DNA from: Adiantum capillus-veneris
Lineage: Eukaryota; Streptophyta; Polypodiopsida; Polypodiales; Pteridaceae
NCBI GenBank assembly: GCA_014529385.2
Contig: CM043953.1
Location: 111,602,549-111,666,548 of the forward strand
Length of the DNA stretch: 64,000 nt
Reading direction: 5' to 3'
Part shown: positions 13,320 to 24,360 of the stretch, one piece after another
Layout: every line of letters begins with the position of its first letter
Numbering within the stretch: position 1 is the stretch's first letter
Program-made: the position numbers and the translations under genes
The notes under the pieces: generated by a model
What the model saw: only the letters and a program-made list of their open reading frames with translations
What the model was told of the DNA's origin: nothing
The model's database searches: none

Positions 13320-14739
13320 TTAGACAAGAATTTCGCTCATCTTTGAAATGATTACTACTGATATTCCATCTGACCATTGGTCCCCCAAAAACTGATATTG
13401 GTGTCCATACTTTTCTGGTTCTGGTCTGGTCAAGGTTTTATCATACTGGCGCTGTTCTGGCTTTTTGGCTGGTTCTGGAACTGGTTGTACATGGAAAAGA
13501 CCTAAAATAGCTGATTCCGGATTCCCCTGGTCTTCAGCTCCCAGACCATCAATGCCCGTTTCCCTGGCTTCTGAATAATAGAGCTTGATTTTAGCTCCAT
13601 TATATACCCTCGGAAACAATAATCCAGATAGATCTTTCAGCCTTACCGTGCCATTTGAGAACACCCAATCAACTTCAAATGGTCCTGCCCAGGCTATCTT
13701 TAAGTTTGGTTTCTTAGGGCCTAATTTGGACAGATATAATAGTACCAAATCGCCTTTCTGAAACTCTCGAACCTTAATTCGTTTTTCATGCCATTATTTA
13801 CTTCTTTGCTGAACAATTTCTTGTTCCAGCAGAGCCCTCTGTCTCAGCTCATCTAACTGGGTTAGCTCTTCCAGCCTATTCTTCAGATTGTGATTGAAAT
13901 CCAAACCATACTCTACAGCCATTCTAAGACTGGGTATAACAAATTCTACAGGGACAACAGCTTCAGTTCCATACACCATTCTGAATGGTGTTAACCCCAT
14001 AGTGACCTTATAAGCTGTTCTATATGCCCATCGAGCAGTCTGAAGCTTCAAGTCCCACTGTTCTGGCTTTTTCTACACAATCTTGGTGAGGATAGTTTTG
14101 ATAGTCTTGTTGCTGCTTTTGGCTTGCCCATTGCATCTAGGAAATATGGTGTGGATTTCTGATGCTTGATTGAAAGCATATCCATGACGATATCCATAGT
14201 GTCATTTATGAAGTGTGTCCCTTGGTCTGACACAATCTCACAGGACATCCATATCGGCATACAATATTCTCAAATAAAAACCTTGCAATGGATTTTGTTG
14301 TATGGTCAGGAAGAGCCTTAGCTTCTACCCACTTGGTTACATAGCAAGTAGCCATAAATATATATCTATTCTTCCTAAGAGTAACCTTCTTGAAAGGTCC
14401 CATAAAATCCAAACCCCATTTCATGAAAACACTCAGTGGATGTATTGGTGTTAAAGGAGTCATGTCTGCTGTTGTGGGTCTACCCATTCTTTGGCATATG
14501 TCATAGGTTTTGCAAAAACTTCTGACATCAAATATCAATGTTTTCCACCATAAACCAGCCTGCAGAATCTTCTTGAAAGTAATATCAGTAGAAAAATGTC
14601 CACCAGATTCTCCATTATGTGCTTTTGAAACAACTTGCAGTTTGCCCTCCATAGACACACATTGACGAAGAATCCCATCGACACCCAATCTGGAGAGTGA
14701 GCCACCAATAATGGTAAACTTTAAACTTTTAATAACCAA
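13320..14739 (-). pseudogene. Integrase (broken)
   Basis: Integrase follows RNase H as expected for gypsy. The N-terminal zinc-binding motif is recognisable (His pair around HNGESGGHF, Cys pair in CKTYDICQRMG). The core has the first Asp in WGLDFMGPF and the second in SDQGTHF. The third catalytic residue, 35 positions on, should be Glu in an NGQ-A-E-type motif, but the frame reads NGQAKSSNKTI, so it is Lys (about 14111). A single-base frameshift lies just before this motif, and others separate the pieces 14206-14739, 14048-14260, 13794-14051 and 13320-13748. The C-terminal part has the usual GPFEVDWVF and FPRVYNGAKIKLYY features. No chromodomain was found. It is inactive in this copy. Confidence 0.9.
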
Positions 14740-15094
14740 AGCCTTCTTCTGGTTCTGCTTCCAGTCATCTGGGAAGCCACCCTGAGAAAGAAGCTAATAT
14801 ACTTCATATAACTTTCATGATCAATTGATTCCGCCGCTTCCAACTGAAATAATTCAGCATCCACTGGTTTGTCTCTTAAAGATGCTTCAGAGTAGCCCTC
14901 CGTACTCCTAGAGAGGAAATCAGCGCCACAATGGTTTTTGCCAAGTTTATGGAAAATTCAAAATTCAAATTTCATAAGGAACATCATCCACCTAATTAGC
15001 CTTCCTTGAATAATGACTTTATTAATCAAGAATAATAGGGCTTGATGATCCACATAGAAATGAAACAATTTGCCTAGCAAATAATGCCGGAATT
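14740..15094 (-). other. RNase H to integrase connector
   Basis: Decayed coding sequence of the gypsy polyprotein joins the end of RNase H to integrase. A fragment like ADFLSRSTEGYSE (about 14915) resembles the end of the RNase H region. Stops are present. Confidence 0.6.
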
Positions 15095-15619
15095 TTATAG
15101 CACTGAAAACCACCCTAAAGCCTCTCTTTCCGTGGTTGTATATCCTTGTTCAGCCTGGCTGAATCTGCGACTAGCAAAGTATACAGGAAAGTCAGTTCTT
15201 CCATCTAGCTGAGCTAGTATCGCTCCCATTGCCAGTCCCGAAGCATCCACATGTACATGGAATATGACTTCCCAATTTGGTTGGCAAAGAACTGGTTTGC
15301 TGATGATGGCACTCTTTAAGTTTTGAAAACTTTTCTCACAATCAGCAGCCCAAATGAACTTGTTGGTTTTCTTTGTAAGCTCATACAATGGTAATGCTTG
15401 AGAAGCAAACTTATGCACAAACCCTCTGTAAAAATTAATATATCCCAGAAAAGAACTCAATTCTGATGCATTCCTAGGCACCTTGGCCTGTTGGACACAC
15501 TGGATCTTGTCATTGGCCATTTCTATTCCATTTCTGGACATCACATGTCCCAGTAGCTGTCCTCTCCAGACTAAGAAAATAGATTTGAATGGATTTAGAC
15601 AAATTCCTTCTCCAGACAA
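15095..15619 (-). pseudogene. RT thumb/connection and RNase H
   Basis: An open frame of 174 codons holds LLGHVMSRNGIEM (RT connection), then FLGYINFYRGFV, then the RNase H start VHVDASGLAMGAILAQ and the ASRRFSQAEQGYTTTEREA motif with catalytic Asp and Glu. In the family RNase H removes the RNA template during reverse transcription. The frame overlaps the end of the RT frame by 25 bases in another phase, so at least one frameshift separates them. The last RNase H motif lies beyond the ORF and is degraded. Confidence 0.9.
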
Positions 15620-16368
15620 CGTTTAAAAACCATGTCCAAAAATAGTAAATGCTTTTCCTTTGTGGAATATACGGTGAAGTCATCCATGAATATGGCGAGG
15701 AATTGATGAAGAAATTCACTGAAGATTTCCAGCATACATCTCTGAAAAGTGGCCGGTGCATTGCAAAGGACAAATGGCATTACCAGATACATAAATGCTC
15801 CCCACTCTGTAATGAAAGTGGTCTTTTCTTGATCCTCGGGAGCAATTTGTAACTGGTTATAGCCACTATATCCATCCATAAAGCTATACATCTCATATCC
15901 TGCAATCTCATCAAGTAACATATCTGTGAAGGGTAATAGGAATGGATCCTTAATGGTTTGAGCATTCAGTTTCCTATAATCTACACATACTCTCATCTTC
16001 CCATTCTTCTTAGGCACAACCACAATAGGAAACAACCAATCACTACTGGCTATTTTAGTAATGAACCCAGCTTTCAGAAGGTTGTCAATCTCTTCTTTGA
16101 CCTTCTTAGCATAACTCGGATTCATTCGATAGCGCTGCAGTCGTACTGGCCTGGCATCAGGTTTCAGTGGTATTTTGTGTTGACAAACCTCTGGATCCAC
16201 CCCTTTGAGATCAGTATGCTCCCATGCAAACACATCTTTATAGTGCTGGAACATATGTCGTGCCTTCTCTTTCATTGTAGGATTCAGATGTTTATTTACC
16301 TTGATCATTCTAGGGTTTTCTTCAGACCCTAAATTCCATTCCTCTATCTCCTGATCATCTGGAAGCAA
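15595..16368 (-). pseudogene. Reverse transcriptase
   Basis: This open frame of 257 codons contains the RT palm. Landmarks are KDVFAWEHTDLKGVDPEVCQ (pre-RT), FPIVVVPKKNGKMRVCVDYR, FMDGYSGYNQLQIAPEDQ, the NAPATFQRCM grip region and a catalytic box FMDD, a common variant of YMDD. RT makes cDNA in cytoplasmic particles. The frame breaks before the connection domain. GYSGYNQ and the acidic residues look normal, so the enzyme core was conserved until recently. Confidence 0.93.
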
Positions 16369-16449
16369 CTAGTTAGGTCCTCCACCCTTTCTCCTGGTTG
16401 ATTCCTCAGCATAATCCCAGGACAATCCTCTGAGCTCTGAATTACCATT

Positions 16450-16787
16450 CTAATTTCCAGTAGCTCCTCCAGAGCATACCGGTTCTACGAATGTGCTGAA
16501 CTCAACTAATTCTTCTAGCCTTCCAGTTAACCTCACTCGACCTTCTCCTGAATTCAGTTCACTGAACTGTTTTGGAAATTGTTTCTTTTGTTTTTCAGCT
16601 TCATCTTTGGTTATTAAAATTGCATTGAGATCTATCTCTATTAATGGAAAAATATTCATAGCTGCCAAAATTTTCTCAATTTTCTTCACCTTGTACTTTT
16701 GGCAGAGCTCTTTGGGTCTCAGCTCCTTTCTCCAACTTCTGGTGTTATTTATCTGAATCTGGATTCTGCTACCGGCCCCTTGTATTG
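16450..16787 (-). pseudogene. Protease to RT linker
   Basis: A charged stretch between protease and RT contains EKILAAMNIFPLIEIDLN and a Lys/Gln-rich run. No named domain was recognised. It is polyprotein linker in the same element. Confidence 0.6.
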
Positions 16788-17183
16788 TCAAAGTCTGATT
16801 AGCATAGTCGTGAATAGCCTGTGTTGTCTCGTAGCCATGGGCATCCTAGTAGTATCCCATACGCTCCTTGCACATCCAGTACTAGGAAACTGGCTTTGAA
16901 CTTTGTTTCCCACTCGTATCTGCATATTCTCTACCATTCCAATTGCCTGCACCACTCGATGATCAGCCATTCGGACTTTGAAAGGTGCTGGTCTCAGGTT
17001 AGTAATTCCCATCCTTTGTTGAAGATGTACTCCCAAAATATTTACCCCTGCTCCCCCATCTAGTATGACGCTTGAGAGTGGTTCCCACTGTTTTCTCACT
17101 TTGTAGTCCACCTGAATCACCGGCGCTTCATCATCTCTGACAGCTGTCAGGTCGACTGATCTAGCCTCCGCCTCAGCCTTCAT
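16788..17183 (-). pseudogene. Retroviral-type aspartic protease
   Basis: This frame carries VILDGGAGVNILG, in which DGG stands at the usual D-S/T-G active site. It is followed by a MADHRVVQAIGMVENM region typical of plant gypsy proteases, which cleave the polyprotein. Two stops directly upstream (near 17179-17186) separate it from an in-frame linker at 17187-17657. The DGG variant occurs in plant gypsy elements, so it is not by itself proof of inactivation. Confidence 0.85.
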
Positions 17184-17186
17184 TCA

Positions 17187-19206
17187 CTACCTAATGAATT
17201 TCGCTGCTTCAGGTAGAGTTCTTCTAATGTCCTCTAACTCCACAGTGAGTTTTTGAATTCTGTCACAAATTTTGACATGAATTTCCTCTTTCTCATGATC
17301 AGAGTTGTCGTCAGAACTTGAAGAATTGGCATTATCTTCACAATACCATTCCTTTGGTTTAGTGCTTTCAACTCCTTTACAAGTTCCCAACTCTTCCATC
17401 AACCCTTGTACTGCAGCCAACATGGTCTCAGGCATCCCAGGCTTCGACTGATTTGGTTGTGTTGTTTCAGACAACTGGGTAGATATCTTATGAATGACCC
17501 GAGCATCAGAACTCTCTAGTTGCTTTGGAAGTTTCTTGGCTAAATCCTCAGTGATTTTTGCCGCTAGTTCTCTTTGCTCCTGCCATTTCATCCACCACAT
17601 TTTCTTTACCCTTGGCCTTCCATACCTCTCTCTGCTGAGCCCATTTGCTAATTTCACAATTGATTGGTTTTGCTGGTCTGTCTAGAATTTCCTCAATCAC
17701 CACCCCTTTGCTTCGTGTAACTGCTCGTACAAGAACTGGTTCTGGAACCTTTGTCTCGGTATCCACAACTCCAGGTGTTTCTGAACACTGAGCCGCGAAA
17801 TGCCCATACTTACCACATGTATAGCAATTCAGGCTTCGATTTTGAAAATTACCATGACCTTGGCCTCGGCTGGTACCCGTTTGGTATCTGGCGCACCTTG
17901 CTCCAATACCACTTGCACCTGGTTTCTCCTCTTGAGAAACACTGGTAGTTTCCACTCTTACTGGTTCAGCATTGGTGAATGCTACCACTGACAAATCTTT
18001 ACCCTTCTTAAAATGATGAATTTGAATACCACAGTTGTTCCATAAATGGCCATAGGCTTTGCACTAAGTGCATTGTGGACATTCGTTTGAAACATGGTCT
18101 TTAGATTTACACTTTGAACACCAAGTTTCCATTCTTCTTATCGGCTGTCTGGTCTGGCTAATTTCAACAAGATCCTTTCTTAGTCTTGTCCTTGGTTCTT
18201 TCATCTGAACTGCTTTCAGAGCTATTGGAGGCTCTACTAGACTCAGAATCTTCAGTAGAAGTATTGCTACTACTGGACCTTCTCTTCTTATGACTCTTTT
18301 CCTTCTTAGCTCGTTGTTCGAGCTTCAGGGCCCAAGCTTCTTACTATGAAACCCATTCAAAAACCATGCTCGCAGCCGCTTTTCGGATGGTGGTTCCTGC
18401 AGTTGCCTAGTTAGTTCCTTGATTTTCTCAACATAGCTTCTGACTGACAATTTTCCCTGCCTTATCTTATCCAGCTCACAGAGTATATCCTCATCCCCTC
18501 TCTTGTCTGAATATTCCAGTCGGAAAGTTTTAAGTAGTATATTATATGATCTGAGTTTACAAGCCGGATAATGGTAGTACCATTTCCTTGCTGCCTCCTT
18601 TAATGTTTGCGGAAAGTAGTCACCTCAATCATCTTCATCAATATTTTTTAACTCAACATACTGCTCAAAGGCTTGGATATGAACATCCAGGTCCTCCTTC
18701 TTTCCCCATTTGAACATGGGAAAATAAATTCTCAATGAAGATGTGTAATCATGTCTATCAGCCTCATTTCTTCCTGTCCTCACCTTGGAATCATGACTCC
18801 TTTTTGCAGCCTTCTTACAATAGTTTGTGTCTACATCCCAATTAGTTTATGCCTCCGTCTCAGTTGTTGTCTCCTCTATAGCTTTTCTACTGAAACTATG
18901 ACGACCTCCTTTATTGCCTTTGGCACCTTTGTCTCCCTGTTTTGTCCGAGAACTCTTGGCCTTGGGTTCTTCCCTTTCAGCTCTGCGTCGTCTGGACTGT
19001 CTGGAATGTTGAGAGTCCTGTGCCTCTTCAGCATGACTGTGCTCCTCCTGAGCCTCAGTGTCAGTTACTTGTTCATCCTTGGGATTAGAGTCTCTTTCTG
19101 ACTCCTCAAGAATAGGGTCGACACGGTAGGATGGTTTTGGCCACGACTGGGTTTGGGTGCCATTACTGCAGCTGAAACTCAAACTGGGAGAGGAGTCTGA
19201 TGTCAA
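17187..19206 (-). pseudogene. Gag region with CCHC knuckle
   Basis: Gag would form the cytoplasmic particle. The region starts near 19206 with a Ser- and charge-rich segment (MTSDSSPSLSFS). A degraded capsid follows, with FPMFKWGKKEDLDVHIQAF and LDKIRQGKLSVRSYVEKI in other frames at 18720-18420. A Ser-rich basic stretch follows, then the nucleocapsid knuckle CYTCGKYGHFAAQC (about 17830-17790, a standard CX2CX4HX4C). Downstream, 17187-17657 is charged and possibly coiled. At least three frameshifts or stops break it. Confidence 0.85.
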
Positions 19207-19221
19207 TGAGCAACAGCTCTA

Positions 19222-19240
19222 GCCACCATGATCACCAAAA
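19222..19240 (-). other. Primer-binding region
   Basis: Right after the 5' LTR, the minus strand reads TTT then TGGTGATCATGGTGGCT. The position and TGG start fit a primer-binding site. I could not match it to a particular tRNA. Confidence 0.5.
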
Positions 19241-19768
19241 TGGAATTAGAGCTGATCTCTTTAGATAGCTGATTCCAGTGTTAGAGTTTACAGCTACTGG
19301 TGATTCATTAGTTCAATCAGTAGGACTAGAGGAAAGATAGAAACTGAGCTAGAACAGTTATATGAACTGGAATACATCTACTGAGAATTAGACAAGTTGA
19401 ATGACTCGAATTAGTGTTTAGATTCAGATTCAGATTCAGATTCAGATTCAGATGAAATGGATACAAAGTATATCTGGCTAAAGTGTACTTGACTACTGTA
19501 TTACGAATTACAGAGTACTAGTACAAGTGGGGATAATGTAGCCTAGGAACAGCTTTAGGACTACAATCACACACTAAGAGTAGGAAATCAAAAGATAAAA
19601 CAACCCAAAAGCACAACCAACAATTGCCAACCCGATTACAATGTAATGGGTCCTATTTATAGCTTCTTGGAGTTACTATGGTAACTGTCATGGTAATTAC
19701 TGAATGATCCGCTGCTCGGCTTTCCAAGAGCTGGTTCCCACCTAGTGAAACTGCCTCCGCCATCTACA
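19241..19768 (-). repeat. 5' LTR of the gypsy element
   Basis: This partner of 8974-9492 has five ATTCAG hexamers rather than three, which with a 3-bp indel accounts for the 9-bp length difference. Confidence 0.95.
19652..19662 (-). promoter_or_regulatory. TATA box of the 5' LTR
   Basis: CTATAAATAGG on the minus strand is identical in both LTRs and near-identical in the related LTR at 28596-28606. It would direct transcription of the element. Confidence 0.7.
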
Positions 19769-19773
19769 CACGC
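19769..19773. repeat. Target-site duplication, right (CACGC)
   Basis: Exact match to 8969-8973. Confidence 0.95.
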
Positions 19774-19960
19774 TCGTCAAAATGAGTGATAGTTCCTCAA
19801 CGCCTTAAGGAGAAGAATCACGTGTTAAGCAGCTTGTGTTTCTCATTAGCATACATAGTAAAATTCAATGGGCAACCATGTTGAACTATTGAACCAACCA
19901 TGTACGAACACCCCGTTACACCCGCTCACAGGCGAGCGATAGTTTCTCAACCTCTTAAAA
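19774..19960. repeat. Palindrome-bearing tandem repeat, right part
   Basis: The continuation of the unit interrupted at 8973 (TCCTCAACGCCTTAAGGAGA, about 19791-19812) is followed by another unit whose core near 19920 is CGCTCACAGGCGAGCG, an imperfect palindrome of the same design as 8432-8445. Confidence 0.7.
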
Positions 19961-20147
19961 CCCATTGTTGTTGTTTGACCATTGCTAAAAATGGTGCTAG
20001 GATGCCATACTATCTAGAGGGAGAAACTCTAGTGCCATTGCAAAATGAGCTGCTATCCGTAGATCTGATCACTTGTCCTTATGTCACCCAGAGTAGCTCT
20101 TGCATGCTAGCGAGTGGGTGTACAAAGAAATTGGAAATCCCACTATA

Positions 20148-20337
20148 GACACAACCCCACCTTGACATCAGGGAGTTGTAAAGGGAAGAACTAGGCTTAA
20201 TATGCGCCTGCAAGAAATTGGCTAAAGTTGTAGCAATTGCAAGACACAATCCCACCTTGACATCAGGAAGTTGTAAAGGGAAGAACTAGGCTTAATATGT
20301 GCTTGCAAGAAATTGGCTAAAGTTGTAGCAGTTGCAC
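20148..20337. repeat. 95-bp tandem duplication
   Basis: Two copies (20148-20242 and 20243-20337) share CACCTTGACATCAGG and AAGAAATTGGCTAAAGTTG, with only a few differences. Confidence 0.9.
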
Positions 20338-20575
20338 ACCTATGCGTCGACGGGGAGTTGTAATCGACCGTGTTGGGGCCAGCCCAACTTGGGCTTCTAG
20401 GTGTGAACATCTCTTATGTGTAAAGACTTTATAAGGCACAAAAAAATCTAAATGATCTCTCTTTCACTTTGTACAATGTGTGTCTCTTCTTCCCCATTTC
20501 CTCTCCCGTGTACTCTCTCCTCTCACTCACCTAGCCATGTCTATACGCGACGTTCGTTTCCACTCTGATTCAACA

Positions 20576-21440
20576 GGCTGAAGCTATGGCATTACCTTGG
20601 GCAAGAAAGTTGACGATGAAGTTTCTAATGAGGGGCTATTAGAGAAACATGTCCTCCTCAAAAAAGCTCAAACGTTCAAAATGAAGATGTGGTCTCTTGG
20701 AGTAGGGTATGTCCACCAACATGGTCGTGAGGAACCTCTAGACTATTTTCTCCATATGCTAAGCAAAAGGGGCCCCTCTCCAAAGACAATCACGTATGCA
20801 TGCACCTTGTAGGCTTGTGAAAGTTTGAAGGATGTTACCTTAGGCAAGAGAATTGACGATAAGGTTTCTTATAAGAGGCTATTGCAGAAACATGCCATGC
20901 TTTTACATGTTTTGGTCGATATGTATGCCAAATATACGAAAGCTCAAAATGTTTTAGAGCAGCTTCAATCCTTTCCCTAGATGTCATCTCTTGATCATGT
21001 GATATGCTCCACATCACCAGATGTGAAGCAAAAAGGGCCCCTCTCTAGATGCATACATCTTGTAGGCCTTTAGCATTTTACATTTTTTTCATTAGACGTG
21101 AAGCAAAATGGGTCTCTCTCTCTCTAGATGCAATCACCTTATGATGCACATTGAGGGCCTCTCACATTATGCAAGATGTTATCGTGGGCAATATGTATTA
21201 CCATATGTGGCATCTCTAACTAAGCTAGAAAGGTTTCGGATGAGCTTCATGCCTAGAATGTGGTCTCTTGGAGTGGGTTGAAGCTCTAGACTATTTTCAC
21301 AAGATACAAAGCAAGAGGGCCCCTCTGTAGATGCAATCACCTCTACAGTATGCACCTTGAATGCTTGTAGCATTGTGAAAGATATTTCCATGGGTGAGAG
21401 TATTCATGTTGATGATGTTGCTAGTCAGGGGGTACTTTTA
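20576..21440 (+). pseudogene. Pentatricopeptide-repeat (PPR) pseudogene
   Basis: Two to three degraded repeat cycles of an RNA-binding PPR protein; such proteins act in mitochondria and plastids. Visible phrases are ITLGKKVDDEVSNEGLLEKH (about 20590-20650), DYFLHMLSKRGPSPKTITYA (20740-20800), a second cycle KDVTLGKRIDDKVS with LVDMYAKYTKAQNVLEQL (20830-20970), and a third with NVVSWSGL (about 21270). LVDMYAK and VVSW are hallmarks of plant PPR proteins of the PLS type. TAG and TGA stops interrupt each cycle and linkers are lost. No start codon, transit peptide or C-terminal domain is visible. It has the look of a dispersed PPR relic. Confidence 0.8.
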
Positions 21441-21466
21441 TATGAACTTTGAGTAACATGTTATTA

Positions 21467-21662
21467 CCTTGCAAGAGGATTGCTTGAGATGGCTTTTCCA
21501 TGTTTTTTCCCAAAAGTGTTTGCATTCAGTTTAAACCTACCCATTTCTTAGGCAAAACAAGGTTCTTCCATGCAAGAGGATTGCATGAGATGGTTTTTCC
21601 ATGTTTTTCCAAGAAGTGTTTGCATTCAACTTAAACCTACTTGTTTCTTATGCAAAAAAGTC
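21467..21662. repeat. 101-bp tandem duplication
   Basis: Two copies with period 101 share GCAAGAGGATTGC, TTTTTCCATGTTTTT and AGTGTTTGCATTCA. They follow the PPR relic directly. Confidence 0.85.
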
Positions 21663-21787
21663 ATACCCATTTTGGATTTTGGCTTCCCTTGTTATGCTCA
21701 CGCTTAAGGTGGCTCTAGATGCTTCTAGCTATTTGTTTCCCTCTCTTCTCTTGGCTATTAAACATTAGCCACTACAACATTTGACAA

Positions 21788-21789
<2 letters not shown>

Positions 21790-21856
<67 letters not shown>

Positions 21857-21913
21857 AAACATGGTAATCAATTCTCTATTTTGGCAAAGTACAAGAGCTT
21901 AAAAACAAAATGG

Positions 21914-21957
<44 letters not shown>
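21790..21957. repeat. (TG)n(AG)n and second (AG)n tract
   Basis: TG repeats (21790-21818) pass directly into AG repeats (to 21854). A second AG tract runs 21916-21957 after about 60 unique bases. Confidence 0.97.
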
Positions 21958-21958
<1 letters not shown>

Positions 21959-24360
21959 ACTTCTCTTTCAACTTTTCACTTGCAAGCTTGCAGATGCTAA
22001 TTTTGCAGATGATAAAAGTGTGAAGAATTCCTCTCGCCTTTGTTCAAAGGATTTCACTAAGACCAAATGAAGATCCAAAATAGCTACCATGTCTAATCCT
22101 CATCATGAAACAAACACAAATATGCTCTAAGGTTCAAGTGTCTTTACCAATCCTTGCGAAGGAGGCAATGCTAACAAGTTCTTAAACATTTCAATCCTTC
22201 AAATGTGAAATTGAATAATTATTTGTGGTGAGAATTAAAACCAATTGAAGCGATCCAATCAAGGCTACAAGAAGACAACGACAATGTTCTTTAGAGACAA
22301 ATGGCTACTGCACAAGCAATAAGTCTCAAGGTGGAGGTAGATTTCCAAGTTCATTACTCATGGATGGGAAGCTTGGGGGGGGGGGGGGGAAACTTATCAG
22401 CAAACAAATTAAATAGAAAATTAACCTTTTGTACAAACACGGTAGTGCAATTGGTGAAAGAATCATTATGGTATTTAATAAAATGCTATGGAGAGGTCCA
22501 TTCATAAAAGTGTGGGGTACTTTGTCCTATAGTCCAGTTTTTTTGTGATGCACATACATTGAGGACTTTTATACAATGATTAAAAAATAGTTACCTACGT
22601 TTCAAGCAAGCATATGTATTACATTAGGTAATACTTTTTTATTGAAAAAGGCCAATTTTTAATTGCTTTGACATGAGAACACTATGTATCTTTCTTGCAT
22701 ATTTCTTGGATATCCTAGGTAAGTTTATATAACTTGCTCGATTTTTTGGTCGCTTGGATATGCTTGCTTGGACTTTGGGTTTCCTCGATATTATGAAGCA
22801 TCGCGTACAATGTGCTAGTGCTTTCTAGTGGGCTTAATTTCTCTTTACCTTTAGCTCAAGTACTATAAAGGGAGTTTGACTATTGTGATGAGCCTGGGGA
22901 AGGTAACAATGTCAAAATGACCCCCCAAAGTTACAAAATTGAAATGTAATCAAAGAAAAACAAACAAAAAAACAAAAAACAAGTGTCAAAAATGTAAAAT
23001 CTTAAGCTAGAAGAGAAATCCCGGCTTGATTTGGCACTTCACTCACATGAGCCCTAGAGGTTCCCAATGTAGGCGCTTTTCCTTGAGAAGCAAAAAGCCT
23101 TGAGCATACAAAATAAGCACACACGTCAAATGACTTTGAATCAATGTGAAAAAAGAGAGATAGAGAGAGCCCAAAAGATCAATTAAGGCGAGTCTTACAA
23201 GATGGCGAGCGAGTTTTTTTGAGCGATGAAAAAAACGAGCGAGTCTCTCAATAAAAGCTATTTGTAAGTTAGAGATACTTTTAAATGTGATAAGGGAAAA
23301 GAAACATAATAAGTGTGACAATTGTGATAAGATGTGGAGTAGCGACAAGGGATTGAAGTATTAGGAAAAGAGGAGAACAAGGGTTAAAGTGGTTAGTGAA
23401 GATCCACAAGAAGCCACCAGTTTCTTATTATTTTGCATGCAAGCCACTATGAAATTGTGCTTAAGTCATCATGATTCATTAATGACTCATTTCGTTCTGA
23501 ATATGTAACCCTAATCTTTGAGGTAAAGAGCCTTAGGATGCGGTCAAGAAGCTTGGTGATTTTGCTTCTAAATATGATGGTCACAGTGCTCAAAACTAGG
23601 TGTAGGAACCTTTTTTTGGTAGAGAACTTTAGGACGTGGTCAAGAAGCTTGGTGATTTTTTTCTGTGATTATATGATGCTCAAAGGGCTCAAAACTAGGT
23701 GTGGGCAAACTCTAGTTTCTTAATATTATTCTTGAACCCATAATTAAGAAGTTTCATGAAATTTTGATGTCATATACAAAAGTTATATTTCATTTACTAA
23801 AATCTTGATGTGAGCCATTTTTGTGGCTTCAGCCAGTTTTGTGGCTCATTACAAGTCTAGTGTTAAGTGGCTATGCTCAAGGTTTTTCTTTAAAGTAGGA
23901 ATACAGTAAGTAGCACACAATTTAACAACATGCACACATTTCCTCCTTGGTGCATGCAGGGGGTGTCCTCATCATTCCATACTACATTGGGTGAGATTTT
24001 ATGAAGCATTTGAGCAATTGAGCATTGTACAAGTAGGAAAGTAGACATTGTGTTTCAAACAAGTAGGTCAAGGAGTAGGAATTGTAGAGCATGCAATACA
24101 TTTTCTTTGCACTTTTGTCGACCACCAATGGAGTAGTGAGTGTAGATAGCTTTTGTGCCGTAGGTTCGAGTTATCTTCTTAAATAGAGTGGGGTCAGTTT
24201 GATGCTATATTGTTATGGCTATAGATGCAAAAGACATTGCCATCTTATAAAAGACCCTCACTAGAAATAGCAATGTCTTTGAATTTATGAAACACGCCAA
24301 AAATCTATCGCAGCATCGCCCAGATCCGCCACCACCAATGGTGGGGTGCCCACCATCCTG
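21958..24360. other. No gene recognised; one imperfect tandem duplication
   Basis: No coherent gene is visible. A G run lies at about 22375-22389. An imperfect duplication of period about 96 spans roughly 23527-23710 (shared GGTCAAGAAGCTTGGTGAT and CAAAACTAGGTGT). The rest is AT-rich and shows no transposon ends. Confidence 0.5.

Larger units (their letters stand above)
8974..19768 (-). mobile_element. Full-length Ty3/gypsy retrotransposon
   Basis: This is a 10,795-bp LTR retrotransposon in minus orientation. The LTRs are 519 and 528 bp, begin TG and end CA in element orientation, and are flanked by the duplication CACGC. Order of parts on -: 5' LTR, primer-binding region, gag with one CCHC knuckle, aspartic protease, reverse transcriptase, RNase H, integrase, a further reading frame of about 3 kb, polypurine tract, 3' LTR. 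The RT-RH-IN order is the Ty3/gypsy order. Hand alignment of the LTRs shows about 32 substitutions over about 516 positions, plus a hexamer copy-number change and a 3-bp indel, so the insertion is not recent. Most domains carry stops or frameshifts, and this copy cannot be autonomous. Confidence 0.95.

Noticed and set aside
20370-20575. Sequence starting TGTTGG and ending CAACA as a short solo LTR
   Set aside because: No target-site duplication, no second copy in the window, and its right edge is simply where the PPR relic starts.
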